Assembly (NCBI RefSeq): GCF_002873455.1
Contig: NZ_MCUN01000053.1
Span: 1 to 57,869, forward strand
Source: Vibrio splendidus
Lineage (GTDB): Bacteria > Pseudomonadota > Gammaproteobacteria > Enterobacterales > Vibrionaceae
Length of the DNA: 57,869 nucleotides
Reading direction: 5' to 3'
Shown: piece after piece, positions 34,903-42,710 of the stretch
Layout: the number at the start of each line of letters is the position of its first letter
Position numbering within the stretch: the stretch's first letter is position 1
Notes under the pieces: model-generated
What the model was told of the DNA's origin: nothing
The model's input: only the letters and a program-made list of their open reading frames with translations
Database searches by the model: none
Position numbers and translations under genes: made by a program

Positions 34903-36168
34903 ATGACGGAAAAAAAGAAGCGCGGATTATTATCGTGGCTTGGTTTTGGTGAAGAAGAACAAAGCCCAAAAACTCAGAATGAAGCGAACGTAGAAAACGT
35001 TGAAGAGCAAACTGAAGTTGAATCACAAGTCGAGGTTGAACAAGCCGAGTCTGAACTAGAGGCAACTACGCCGGTTGAATCTAAGCCAGTTGATTCAGAG
35101 CAAGCGCTTGAAGAGAATCAGCAAGAGCAGCAGTCTGTCGCAGCAGAAGCAGAAGCAGAAGCAGAAGTAGAAGTAGAAGCAGAAGCAGAACAGGAAGATG
35201 TTGCTGTTCCTCAAGCTCAGGTTGAAGAAGTTCAAGATAAGCCGACAGAAAGCTTCTTTGCGCGCCTTAAGCGTAGCCTTAGCCGCACTAAAGCAAACAT
35301 CGGTGCTGGCTTCTTTGGCTTGTTCAAGGGGAAGCAAATCGATGAAGATCTGTTTGAAGAACTAGAAGAGCAACTTCTGATCGCTGACGTGGGCATGAAT
35401 ACCACGGTTAAGATCATTGAAAATCTGACAGAAAAAGCATCTCGCAATGACCTAAAAGACGGTGAAGCTCTATATGGTCTGCTCAAAGAAGAGATGTCAG
35501 AAATCTTGAGCCAAGTGGAACAGCCATTGGTTGTTGATACGACTAAAACACCTTACGTTATTTTAATGGTTGGTGTGAACGGCGTCGGTAAGACAACCAC
35601 CATCGGTAAGCTGGCTAAACAATTCCAAGGTGAAGGCAAGAAAGTGATGTTGGCGGCGGGTGATACCTTCCGTGCGGCAGCGGTTGAACAACTTCAGGTT
35701 TGGGGTCAACGTAATAATGTTCCTGTGATCGCTCAGCACACAGGTGCCGATAGCGCGTCTGTTATCTACGATGCCATTGAAGCGGCGAAAGCACGTGGTG
35801 TTGATGTTGTGATTGCCGATACTGCAGGTCGTTTGCAGAACAAGAGCAACTTGATGGAAGAGCTGCGTAAGATTGTTCGTGTAATGAAGAAGATTGATGA
35901 CTCTGCACCGCACGAAATCATGTTAACGCTAGATGCAGGTACCGGTCAGAATGCTATCAGCCAAGCGAAGCTGTTCAGTGACGTGGCACCAGTAACGGGT
36001 ATTACGCTAACTAAGCTAGATGGTACAGCGAAAGGTGGCGTGATTTTCTCAATTGCTGACCAGTTCCAGATTCCAATCCGCTACATTGGTGTGGGTGAAG
36101 GTATTGATGACCTGCGTCCATTTGAGTCGAAAGACTTTATTGAAGCACTATTTAGCCGCGAAGAGTAA
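34903..36168 (+). CDS. ftsY: Signal recognition particle receptor FtsY
   Basis: This is a 421-residue membrane-associated SRP GTPase receptor for co-translational targeting. Residues about 20-110 form the acidic A domain, which includes a run of Ala-Glu and Val-Glu pairs encoded by a hexamer repeat (35143-35190). Then come the N domain and the G domain, with P-loop GVNGVGKTTT (about 224), DTAGRLQ (about 305) and TKLDGTAKGG (about 369). The gene precedes ftsE and ftsX in the usual order. Confidence 0.97.
   Translation: MTEKKKRGLLSWLGFGEEEQSPKTQNEANVENVEEQTEVESQVEVEQAESELEATTPVESKPVDSEQALEENQQEQQSVAAEAEAEAEVEVEAEAEQEDVAVPQAQVEEVQDKPTESFFARLKRSLSRTKANIGAGFFGLFKGKQIDEDLFEELEEQLLIADVGMNTTVKIIENLTEKASRNDLKDGEALYGLLKEEMSEILSQVEQPLVVDTTKTPYVILMVGVNGVGKTTTIGKLAKQFQGEGKKVMLAAGDTFRAAAVEQLQVWGQRNNVPVIAQHTGADSASVIYDAIEAAKARGVDVVIADTAGRLQNKSNLMEELRKIVRVMKKIDDSAPHEIMLTLDAGTGQNAISQAKLFSDVAPVTGITLTKLDGTAKGGVIFSIADQFQIPIRYIGVGEGIDDLRPFESKDFIEALFSREE
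35143..35190 (+). repeat. Hexanucleotide microsatellite in the ftsY acidic domain
   Basis: Eight consecutive hexamers, GCAGAA or GTAGAA, encode alternating Ala/Val and Glu. The unit is in frame, so slippage would change only the length of the acidic domain. Confidence 0.85.
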
Positions 36169-36245
36169 CGCGTGTAGCAAAGTGGTTTATCCTTAACCTG
36201 CTACCGTTTTAAATTTGATATGAGTGATCGTAAGAGGAATTTTCG

Positions 36246-36923
36246 GTGATCAAATTTCAGCAAGTGAGCAAAGCCTACCGAGGCGGACGACAAGCGCTCC
36301 AAAAAGTGGACTTTCACCTTAAACGTGGAGAGATGGCTTTTTTGGGTGGGCACTCTGGAGCTGGTAAAAGTACCTTACTGAAGTTGATCTGCGCCATCGA
36401 GCGTCCAACTGACGGACGTGTTTGGTTTAACGATCACGATATCACTCGTATTCCAGCTAAAGACATTCCCTTCTTACGTCGTAACATCGGGATTGTCTTT
36501 CAAGACCATCGCCTACTGATGGATCGCTCGATTTTTGATAACGTCGCACTGCCTATGCGTATTGAATCTATTTCTGAAAATGAAATAAAACGCCGAGTCA
36601 GTGCTGCGTTGGATAAAACCGGCTTACTAGACAAAGCCCGTTGTTTGCCAAGCCAGCTTTCTGGTGGTGAGCAGCAACGTGTGGGTATCGCTCGCGCTGT
36701 GGTTAACCGTCCAACTCTGCTTTTAGCGGATGAGCCGACCGGTAACCTCGATCCTGAATTATCTAACCGTGTATTACGTTTGTTTGAAGAGTTCAACCGT
36801 GCGGGTGTCACGATCATCCTAGCGACGCACGATATCGGGTTAGTGAACACTCGCCCTCAGTACCGTCATCTTGAGTTAAACCAAGGCTTTTTGAGTGAGG
36901 TTGAAGACTATGGCCGCGAATAA
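36246..36923 (+). CDS. ftsE: Cell-division ATP-binding protein FtsE
   Basis: This is a 225-residue ABC ATPase that, with FtsX, links the divisome to peptidoglycan hydrolases through EnvC. The start is GTG at 36246, preceded by AAGAGGAA. Walker A is GHSGAGKST (about 36), the signature LSGGEQQR (about 138) and Walker B LLLADEPTGNLD (about 160). Its 3' end overlaps the ftsX ATG by 14 bases. Confidence 0.97.
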   Translation: MIKFQQVSKAYRGGRQALQKVDFHLKRGEMAFLGGHSGAGKSTLLKLICAIERPTDGRVWFNDHDITRIPAKDIPFLRRNIGIVFQDHRLLMDRSIFDNVALPMRIESISENEIKRRVSAALDKTGLLDKARCLPSQLSGGEQQRVGIARAVVNRPTLLLADEPTGNLDPELSNRVLRLFEEFNRAGVTIILATHDIGLVNTRPQYRHLELNQGFLSEVEDYGRE

Positions 36924-37878
36924 GCGCATTAAGAAACCTCAATCCAATCGAGCAGCAAACCGGGCTTCAAGCGACGGTTTCTTTGTTGTTCATTGGAAAC
37001 AAGCTAAGTCATCGTTCTCGCAAATGTGGCAACGTCCGTTGGGTAACTTGTTGACCCTTGCGGTGATCTCAATGGCTTTGGCGATGCCAGCTTGTTTGTA
37101 CCTGCTGGGCAAGAACGTTGGTGAAGTGGCTCAAGATGTCACCAGCCCGTCACAAATAAGTGCTTATGTAGAGGATGGCATTCCTGAGCCGAGAGTAATG
37201 GTGCTTAAGGATGAAATTGAAAGTTGGGATCAAGTCGAGCTGGTGGAATACATTTCACCGCAACAAGGGCTTGCGGATCTAAGCCAGTATTCTGGTTTTG
37301 AAGATGCCCTGACTATCCTAGATGATTATTCATTGCCAGGTGTGTTGGTGATTACGCCAAGCGTGCACAGTGATGTCTTAATCAAAGAATTAGCAAGCAA
37401 CGTTAAAAAGCAAGAGCTAGTGACCGATGTTCGTTTAGACGAAGATTGGTTAGCTCGATTAGATGCGATCAAAGCATTAGCAGCTGTCATCGTTATTACC
37501 CTAACGGTATTGATGTTGGGCGCGGTATTTTTGATTATCGGCAATACATTACGTTTTAATGTGTTGGCGCATAAAGACGAGATTCAAACCATGAAGCTGA
37601 TTGGTGCTACCGACAGCTACATTCTTCGACCATACCTTTATGCAGGGATGTGGTTTGGGGTATTAGGTTCGATTAGCGCTTGGGTAATGACGGCATTGAT
37701 TACCGTATTGCTCAACAGTGCAGTGGATGACTTGGCTCAGCTTTATGATAGTCACTTCCGCTTAATTGGCCTGAGTTGGGATGAATCTTTATTGCTTTTG
37801 ATCGTCGGAACCCTGCTTGGTAGTGTGGCCGCGAAGCTTTCCGCACAGCGTCACCTAAAAGAAATTGAACCAGTTTAG
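36910..37878 (+). CDS. ftsX: Cell-division membrane protein FtsX
   Basis: This is a 322-residue inner-membrane partner of FtsE. A basic cytosolic N-terminus precedes four transmembrane segments (about residues 47-67 and three near the C-terminus) with a periplasmic loop between the first two that contacts EnvC. The ATG at 36910 is preferred to a GTG five codons earlier and overlaps ftsE by 14 bases. Confidence 0.95.
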   Translation: MAANKRIKKPQSNRAANRASSDGFFVVHWKQAKSSFSQMWQRPLGNLLTLAVISMALAMPACLYLLGKNVGEVAQDVTSPSQISAYVEDGIPEPRVMVLKDEIESWDQVELVEYISPQQGLADLSQYSGFEDALTILDDYSLPGVLVITPSVHSDVLIKELASNVKKQELVTDVRLDEDWLARLDAIKALAAVIVITLTVLMLGAVFLIIGNTLRFNVLAHKDEIQTMKLIGATDSYILRPYLYAGMWFGVLGSISAWVMTALITVLLNSAVDDLAQLYDSHFRLIGLSWDESLLLLIVGTLLGSVAAKLSAQRHLKEIEPV

Positions 37879-37932
37879 GTGAATAGAGTCATATTTAGAC
37901 GAAAAATAGGCACTTCTTAACCAGTTTTAGCC

Positions 37933-37960
37933 TTGTATAGACGAATTGATTATGCATAAT
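37933..37960 (+). promoter_or_regulatory. Candidate sigma-70 promoter of rpoH
   Basis: TTGTAT (37933-37938) and CATAAT (37955-37960) are separated by 16 bases and lie about 95 bases before the rpoH start. A heat-shock-like CTTGAAA occurs at 37973-37979 but no matching downstream element was found. Modest evidence. Confidence 0.4.
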
Positions 37961-38055
37961 TACTTCCCCCTCCTTGAAACCTGTTCATTTTAGGTTCAAG
38001 ATTGTTGGGTTTTAATAGATGTATTACTCCAGATCAGAGATTGATGAGGAACCGA

Positions 38056-38913
38056 ATGGCAAACCAAGCGTATCAAATGGCTTTAGTCACACAAGATAGT
38101 TTAGATAGCTATATCCGATCAGCGAACAGCTACCCAATGCTGACGCCTGAAGAGGAACGTGGACTTGCAGAGCGATTACATTACAAAGGTGAGATCGATG
38201 CTGCGAAAGGCTTGATCCTTTCCCACCTACGATTCGTGGTACACGTTGCAAGAGGCTACTCTGGCTACGGGCTACCAATGGCTGATCTCGTCCAAGAAGG
38301 TAACATCGGCTTGATGAAGGCTGTTAAGCGCTTCAATCCAGAAGTTGGTGTTCGTCTAGTCTCTTTTGCTGTTCACTGGATCAAAGCTGAGATTCATGAG
38401 TACGTTTTGCGTAACTGGCGTATCGTTAAGATCGCAACAACGAAAGCACAACGTAAATTGTTCTTTAACCTTCGTAAGTCTAAAAAGCGTTTAGGTTGGT
38501 TCAATAACGGCGAAGTTGAGACGGTTGCACGTGAGTTGGGTGTTGAGCCTTCAGAAGTTCGTGAGATGGAATCTCGCTTAGCGGCACAAGACGCTACGTT
38601 TGAAGCCCCGATGGATGACGATGACGGTGGTTCTGCTTACACGGCTCCAGTTTATTACCTAGAAGACAAAGCATCAGACGTTGCAGAAACGGTTGAAGCG
38701 GCTAACTGGGAATCTCATACCAATAATCGTTTAGGGCTCGCATTGAAGAGCTTAGACGAACGCAGCCAGCATATTGTGCGCTCACGTTGGTTGGATGATA
38801 ACAAGTCGACCCTGCAAGACTTAGCTGATACTTACAGCATTTCTGCAGAACGTGTTCGTCAGTTAGAAAAGAATGCGATGAAGAAATTGAAACAAGCCGT
38901 TGGCGATTTCTAA
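38056..38913 (+). CDS. rpoH: RNA polymerase heat-shock sigma factor (sigma-32)
   Basis: This is a 285-residue sigma factor that directs heat-shock transcription. The ATG at 38056 (MANQAYQMALV) has GAGGA five to eight bases upstream and aligns with the E. coli start; an in-frame start at 38002 would add 18 odd residues. Region 2 (DLVQEGNIGLMKAVKRF), the RpoH box (RKLFFNLRKSKKRLG) and region 4 (SAERVRQLEKNAMKKL) are clear. Its leader may act as an RNA thermosensor, as known for rpoH, but I did not fold it. Confidence 0.97.
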   Translation: MANQAYQMALVTQDSLDSYIRSANSYPMLTPEEERGLAERLHYKGEIDAAKGLILSHLRFVVHVARGYSGYGLPMADLVQEGNIGLMKAVKRFNPEVGVRLVSFAVHWIKAEIHEYVLRNWRIVKIATTKAQRKLFFNLRKSKKRLGWFNNGEVETVARELGVEPSEVREMESRLAAQDATFEAPMDDDDGGSAYTAPVYYLEDKASDVAETVEAANWESHTNNRLGLALKSLDERSQHIVRSRWLDDNKSTLQDLADTYSISAERVRQLEKNAMKKLKQAVGDF

Positions 38914-38950
38914 GCATACTAAACTAACTGCACCATAAAAATTAGAATTT

Positions 38951-38983
38951 AAAAGGCCGAGATCGAGAGATCTCGGCCTTTTT
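38951..38983 (+). terminator. Terminator downstream of rpoH
   Basis: A 14-bp stem, AAAAGGCCGAGATC with GATCTCGGCCTTTT, has a GAGA loop and is followed by T residues. The stem itself contains two GATC sites. Confidence 0.93.
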
Positions 38984-39250
38984 GTTTTGGATCGATTTCT
39001 CAATTTTTGCGATCGAAATTTGCAAAGTGATTTTGTGGATAACTCTGTGAGAAGTTTATTCGTCAGCTGTCTAAAAGCAGGGTGTAGTAAGGCTTTGAAG
39101 GGGTTTTTCGAGTGGGGATATGTTTCAGTTAACCCACAGCTAGATCAGGATCATTACTACATGTTGTGGATCTATTTTTAAAAAAGCACTTTATTCACGC
39201 AATTCACAGGTTTATCCACAAATGGTGTAAAAGTGATCGCTGGTGGATAA
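38961..39250. other. oriC-like cluster of DnaA boxes and GATC sites between rpoH and glpE
   Basis: Two perfect DnaA boxes occur: TTATCCACA at 39212-39220 and its complement at 39034-39042. Near matches are TTATTCACG (39191-39199), the complement of TTATCCACC (39242-39250) and the complement of AGATCCACA (39165-39173). Eight GATC sites fall within the 290 bp (two of them in the rpoH terminator), where about one is expected. GATCTATTTTTAA at 39169 matches the oriC 13-mer GATCTNTTNTTTT at 11 of 13. The locus is not the usual Vibrio oriC1 neighbourhood (mioC/mnmG). A DnaA-titration or DnaA-reactivation role is inferred. A 64-codon ORF inside is not credible. Confidence 0.7.
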
Positions 39251-39329
39251 CCTTATTAAGTGGATGTGATTGTTAGCCTTGGGATAGGTTACAATGGCAG
39301 CAAAGCAAATCAGTATAAAAGAGAAAGTC

Positions 39330-39650
39330 ATGGACCAGTTTAAACATATCGATGTTAAAGGTGCTCAAGCCCTTATTGAACAAGGCGAAGCTCGACTTGT
39401 CGATATACGTGACCCGCAGTCTTTTGCGGTAGCTCACTCAAAAACCGCTTACCATCTTACTAACGATACGATGGTGTCGTTCATGGATGAGGTTGAGTTC
39501 GAACAGCCAATCTTAGTGATGTGTTATCACGGTATTAGTAGCCAAGGTGCGGCACAATATTTAGTGAACCAAGGCTTTGAAGAGGTATATAGTGTTGATG
39601 GTGGGTTTGAAGCTTGGCATCGTGCTGAACTTCCAGTGATCGTGGGTTAA
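39330..39650 (+). CDS. glpE: Thiosulfate sulfurtransferase GlpE
   Basis: This is a 106-residue single-domain rhodanese. The ATG at 39330 (MDQFKHIDV) aligns with the E. coli start and is preferred to one at 39294. DIRDPQSF and the catalytic Cys loop CYHGISSQGAAQYL near residue 65 are diagnostic, as is YSVDGGFEAWH. It lies upstream of glpG with 58 bases between. Confidence 0.95.
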   Translation: MDQFKHIDVKGAQALIEQGEARLVDIRDPQSFAVAHSKTAYHLTNDTMVSFMDEVEFEQPILVMCYHGISSQGAAQYLVNQGFEEVYSVDGGFEAWHRAELPVIVG

Positions 39651-39708
39651 TAGCCTTTATCACTTGAACCGCTTCAAGCATCTCTCATAGCATGAATAGG
39701 AAGTACCA

Positions 39709-40554
39709 ATGATTAGATTGATGGTGTTAGACAATCCACGTCTTGCTCAAGCGTTTATTGATTTTATGGCCTCTCGTCAGATCCCTATTCAGATGTCACC
39801 TGAGGGAGAAGGACGTTTTGCTCTTTGGCTTCTTGATGGTCAATATCAGGTTGAAACCGAGGCTGAGCTGAATCGTTTTCTCGCTGAACCCAATCATAAG
39901 CGCTATCAAGCAGCGTCTTGGGATATGGCAGAGACCAGAAAGAGCAACTTTCATTATCATACCCCGAGCTTCATGGGCATGATAAAAGCAAAAGCAGGCC
40001 CAGTAACACTCAGCATTATGCTGGTATGTGTCGTTATTTTTGCTCTGCAGCAGATAGGTTTTGGTCAGGCTATTTTTAACGCCTTACACTTTCCTGCGGT
40101 TGATGGACAACAATGGCAGCTTTGGCGCTGGTTAAGTCACGCTGTTTTACATTTCTCTGTTATGCATATCGCATTCAATATTTTGTGGTGGTGGCAACTG
40201 GGCGGAGATATAGAGAAAAAGTTAGGCGGTCTTAAGCTACTTCAGATCTTTGCTGTCTCTTCTGCGCTTTCAGGTGCTGGGCAGTATTGGGTTGAAGGGG
40301 CGAATTTCGGTGGTTTGTCTGGTGTTGTGTATGCCCTGGTTGGTTACTTATGGGTTGTCGGTGTGAAGGCTCCACAACTTGGCTTAGGTATTCCAAGACA
40401 GATCGTCGGCTTTATGTTGGTGTGGTTAGTGCTTGGGTACATGCAGCCGTTCATGGCCATTGCAAACACAGCTCATTTGGCTGGCTTAGCGGCTGGTGTC
40501 ATTATTGGTTGGATTGATGCAATGAAAGCACCGAGTTCAGCACGAAGCGAGTAG
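39709..40554 (+). CDS. glpG: Rhomboid intramembrane serine protease GlpG
   Basis: This 281-residue protease cleaves membrane proteins inside the bilayer. It has a cytosolic N-terminal domain (about 1-80) and six transmembrane segments. The catalytic dyad is Ser in GLSGVVYAL (about 203) and His in NTAHLAGL (about 254). HFSVMHIAFNILWWWQLG is the typical L1 to TM2 block. It follows glpE as in E. coli. Confidence 0.96.
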   Translation: MIRLMVLDNPRLAQAFIDFMASRQIPIQMSPEGEGRFALWLLDGQYQVETEAELNRFLAEPNHKRYQAASWDMAETRKSNFHYHTPSFMGMIKAKAGPVTLSIMLVCVVIFALQQIGFGQAIFNALHFPAVDGQQWQLWRWLSHAVLHFSVMHIAFNILWWWQLGGDIEKKLGGLKLLQIFAVSSALSGAGQYWVEGANFGGLSGVVYALVGYLWVVGVKAPQLGLGIPRQIVGFMLVWLVLGYMQPFMAIANTAHLAGLAAGVIIGWIDAMKAPSSARSE

Positions 40555-40586
40555 ATGCTTTTTGGCAGTAGTTAAATGATAGAGAC

Positions 40587-40615
40587 AAAAAAGCGGCCAG
40601 ATGAGCCGCTTTTTT
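40587..40615 (+). terminator. Terminator between glpG and the FliL-like gene
   Basis: The stem AAAAAAGCGGC with GCCGCTTTTTT has a seven-base loop and T tracts on both strands, so it can serve both convergent genes. Confidence 0.87.
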
Positions 40616-40640
40616 ATTTGGATTCGTTTTTACATCATTA

Positions 40641-41048
40641 TTACTGATAAAGGTATTTGGTAAATAGTAAGTCAGCAATGAGGGTTTTGCCTGTCTCAGG
40701 AAGTAACACTTTGTTGAGGTGCTCAACTAAGGTTTTTCTTAAATCTTCACGACCAGACAGAGACTTAATGGTTTCTTCGTTTTGTTTACCGAGCAATTCA
40801 ATCACAGCATCACGAATCAGTGGTTGGTGGTGCTCAATGGCTGCCAGGTCGTTACTATTCGCAACCATAATATCGAGGCGAACCTGAATGTAGCCCAGTT
40901 TTTTACCTTTAGTGTAAAAATTGGTGGTCAGGTCAGGCTCTAGTGTGAAGTAGGCTAGTTTGGGTGCCGACTCCTCTTCAGCGAAACTTGATGCTGAAAA
41001 GAGTAGGGTAATCGCAAGAAATATTTGGGCTACATAACGTTTGTGCAT
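40641..41048 (-). CDS. FliL-like periplasmic protein
   Basis: This is a 135-residue protein. The first 23 residues form a signal peptide or anchor (AQIFLAITLLFSASSFA). The rest shows the FliL pattern, with YFTLEPDLTTNF, GYIQVRLDIMV, IRDAVIELL and a C-terminal VLFTKYLYQ-like end (LLFTKYLYQ). FliL is linked to the flagellar stator. It is far from any flagellar gene here and looks like a second FliL family member of Vibrio. Confidence 0.8.
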   Translation of the reverse strand: MHKRYVAQIFLAITLLFSASSFAEEESAPKLAYFTLEPDLTTNFYTKGKKLGYIQVRLDIMVANSNDLAAIEHHQPLIRDAVIELLGKQNEETIKSLSGREDLRKTLVEHLNKVLLPETGKTLIADLLFTKYLYQ

Positions 41049-41210
41049 ATTTGTGACTTTTCTTTAGTTTATTCGCGATATTCGAAACGCATTAGTCTTG
41101 TTACAATGAGCGGTCTAAATCTAAATACGTTTACAATTCGAAGAACGCTTTAATTTTGTTCGAAAGTTGAAGCTTTATTGTACGTGTAAAGTCACCTATT
41201 GAATACTAGT

Positions 41211-41753
41211 ATGAATCAGCCAATATCGCTGTATCTTAATTCGTTAATGAATGTAGATTGGCAAAGCACAGAAACATTTGATTTTCCTAATAAAATCACC
41301 AGAGAGTGGCTTTTGGAGCAAGGTTCTCTTTCCCGTAAGTTGGGCAAGAGCTGTCAGCACCTGTCTGTTGAGTTGCTTCATAATCAAGTTGTAGAACGCT
41401 CAATGCTACAACAAGACGAGGAACTTCTTTTATCATCATTTGATTGCTTACTACGTAAAGTGATTTTGAAGGGTGATGATGAGCCGTGGGTGTTAGGGCG
41501 AACCTTGATTCCTCGAGTCACATTAGAAGATCATCAGCATTCTGACCTTTCTCAACAAGGCAATGTTCCGCTTGGATTGACCGTGTTCAGTGCTGAGAAC
41601 GTGGAGCGAGATGCGCTGCAAGTCGGTTGGGTTATCGCAGGTGATGAGCGACTGCTCGCACGTCGTTCTCGATTATGGATGAACCATAAACCGATGCTTG
41701 TGGCTGAACTGTTTTTGCCAACATCCCCCATTTACTCTAAGGAGAGTGTGTAA
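41211..41753 (+). CDS. ubiC: Chorismate-pyruvate lyase
   Basis: This 180-residue cytosolic enzyme makes 4-hydroxybenzoate from chorismate, the first step of ubiquinone synthesis. The pieces WLLEQGSLSRKL, VLGRTLIPR and the C-terminal EAFLP-like AELFLPTSPIY are those of the family. The ATG at 41211 is preferred to a TTG four codons earlier; neither has a strong ribosome site. It abuts ubiA. Confidence 0.93.
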   Translation: MNQPISLYLNSLMNVDWQSTETFDFPNKITREWLLEQGSLSRKLGKSCQHLSVELLHNQVVERSMLQQDEELLLSSFDCLLRKVILKGDDEPWVLGRTLIPRVTLEDHQHSDLSQQGNVPLGLTVFSAENVERDALQVGWVIAGDERLLARRSRLWMNHKPMLVAELFLPTSPIYSKESV

Positions 41754-42608
41754 ATGCTTGCCACCAAAGCGAAGGCGTATTGGCAATTAACGCGAATGAA
41801 TCGCCCGATTGGTACCCTGTTACTCCTTTGGCCGACCTTATGGTCGCTGATTATCGCCGCACAAGGCATGCCTGATTTTGATGTCTTGGTGGTTTTCGTA
41901 CTCGGCGTGGTATTGATGCGTTCAGCTGGCTGTGTAATCAATGATTTTGCTGACCGTAAAGTGGATGGTCATGTAAAACGCACTAAGCAGCGCCCATTAC
42001 CTTCAGGTTTGGTTTCCAGTAAGGAAGCTATTCTGCTCTTTTTAGTGCTAGCCATGGTTTCATTCTTACTGGTGCTAACCATGAATCCGCTGACGATTAA
42101 GCTTTCTGTTATCGGTGTTGGCTTAGCCTTCATTTATCCTTTCATGAAGCGCTTTACCCACCTCCCACAGCTATTCCTTGGTTTAGCGTTTAGTTGGGCG
42201 ATACCAATGGCTTGGGCGGCGCAAACTAATGAGCTACCTAGTGTGGTCTGGTTTATTTTCGTGATTAATGCGCTGTGGACAATCGCCTACGACACACAAT
42301 ATGCAATGGTTGACCGAGATGACGACTTAAAAATTGGCATCAAATCGACGGCGATTCTATTTGGTCGTTTCGACAAGCTGATCGTTGGCTTCTTACAGCT
42401 AGTGACACTGGCGATGTTGATAACGTTAGGCATGCATTACCAATTAGGAGATACCTTTTATTGGGCACTGCTGGTTGCGGGGGGCTTGTTTGTGTATCAA
42501 CAACATCTGATGCGCCACCGTGATCGAGATTTATGTTTCCAAGCTTTCCTAAACAACAATTATGTTGGAATGGCAGTGACAGCAGGCTTATTCATTACCT
42601 TCTGGTAA
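41754..42608 (+). CDS. ubiA: 4-Hydroxybenzoate octaprenyltransferase
   Basis: This is a 284-residue membrane prenyltransferase with about eight to nine transmembrane segments. The two Asp-rich motifs, NDFADRKVD near residues 62-70 and DTQYAMVDRDDD near residues 180-191, bind the Mg-diphosphate. It starts directly after the ubiC stop, with AAGGAG ten bases upstream, and uses the product of UbiC. Confidence 0.96.
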   Translation: MLATKAKAYWQLTRMNRPIGTLLLLWPTLWSLIIAAQGMPDFDVLVVFVLGVVLMRSAGCVINDFADRKVDGHVKRTKQRPLPSGLVSSKEAILLFLVLAMVSFLLVLTMNPLTIKLSVIGVGLAFIYPFMKRFTHLPQLFLGLAFSWAIPMAWAAQTNELPSVVWFIFVINALWTIAYDTQYAMVDRDDDLKIGIKSTAILFGRFDKLIVGFLQLVTLAMLITLGMHYQLGDTFYWALLVAGGLFVYQQHLMRHRDRDLCFQAFLNNNYVGMAVTAGLFITFW

Positions 42609-42638
42609 GCACGAGTTTTTGTTAAACGAACGCTCAAT

Positions 42639-42666
42639 AAAAAGGCAGCCAATGGCTGCCTTTTTT
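42639..42666 (+). terminator. Bidirectional terminator between ubiA and plsB
   Basis: The stem AAAAAGGCAGCC with GGCTGCCTTTTT has an AAT loop and T tracts on both strands. Confidence 0.92.
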
Positions 42667-42710
42667 GATCGTGTTCAGTCTCGCGATTAAAGCGATTGCT
42701 AACCAAGAGA

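Noticed and set aside
35095..35337. Minus-strand ORF rich in Phe and Cys opposite ftsY
   Set aside because: An antisense reading of the GAAGCA repeat; no ribosome site.
37973..37979. Sigma-32 promoter for rpoH (CTTGAAA)
   Set aside because: No CCCCAT-like element at the required distance downstream.
38987..39181. 64-codon ORF between rpoH and glpE
   Set aside because: No ribosome site, no recognisable protein, and it runs through the DnaA-box/GATC cluster that better explains the sequence.
38961..39250. Calling this the chromosomal origin oriC1
   Set aside because: oriC1 of Vibrio lies by mioC/mnmG, the number of boxes is lower, and only one 13-mer-like DUE motif is seen. Reported instead as an oriC-like cluster.
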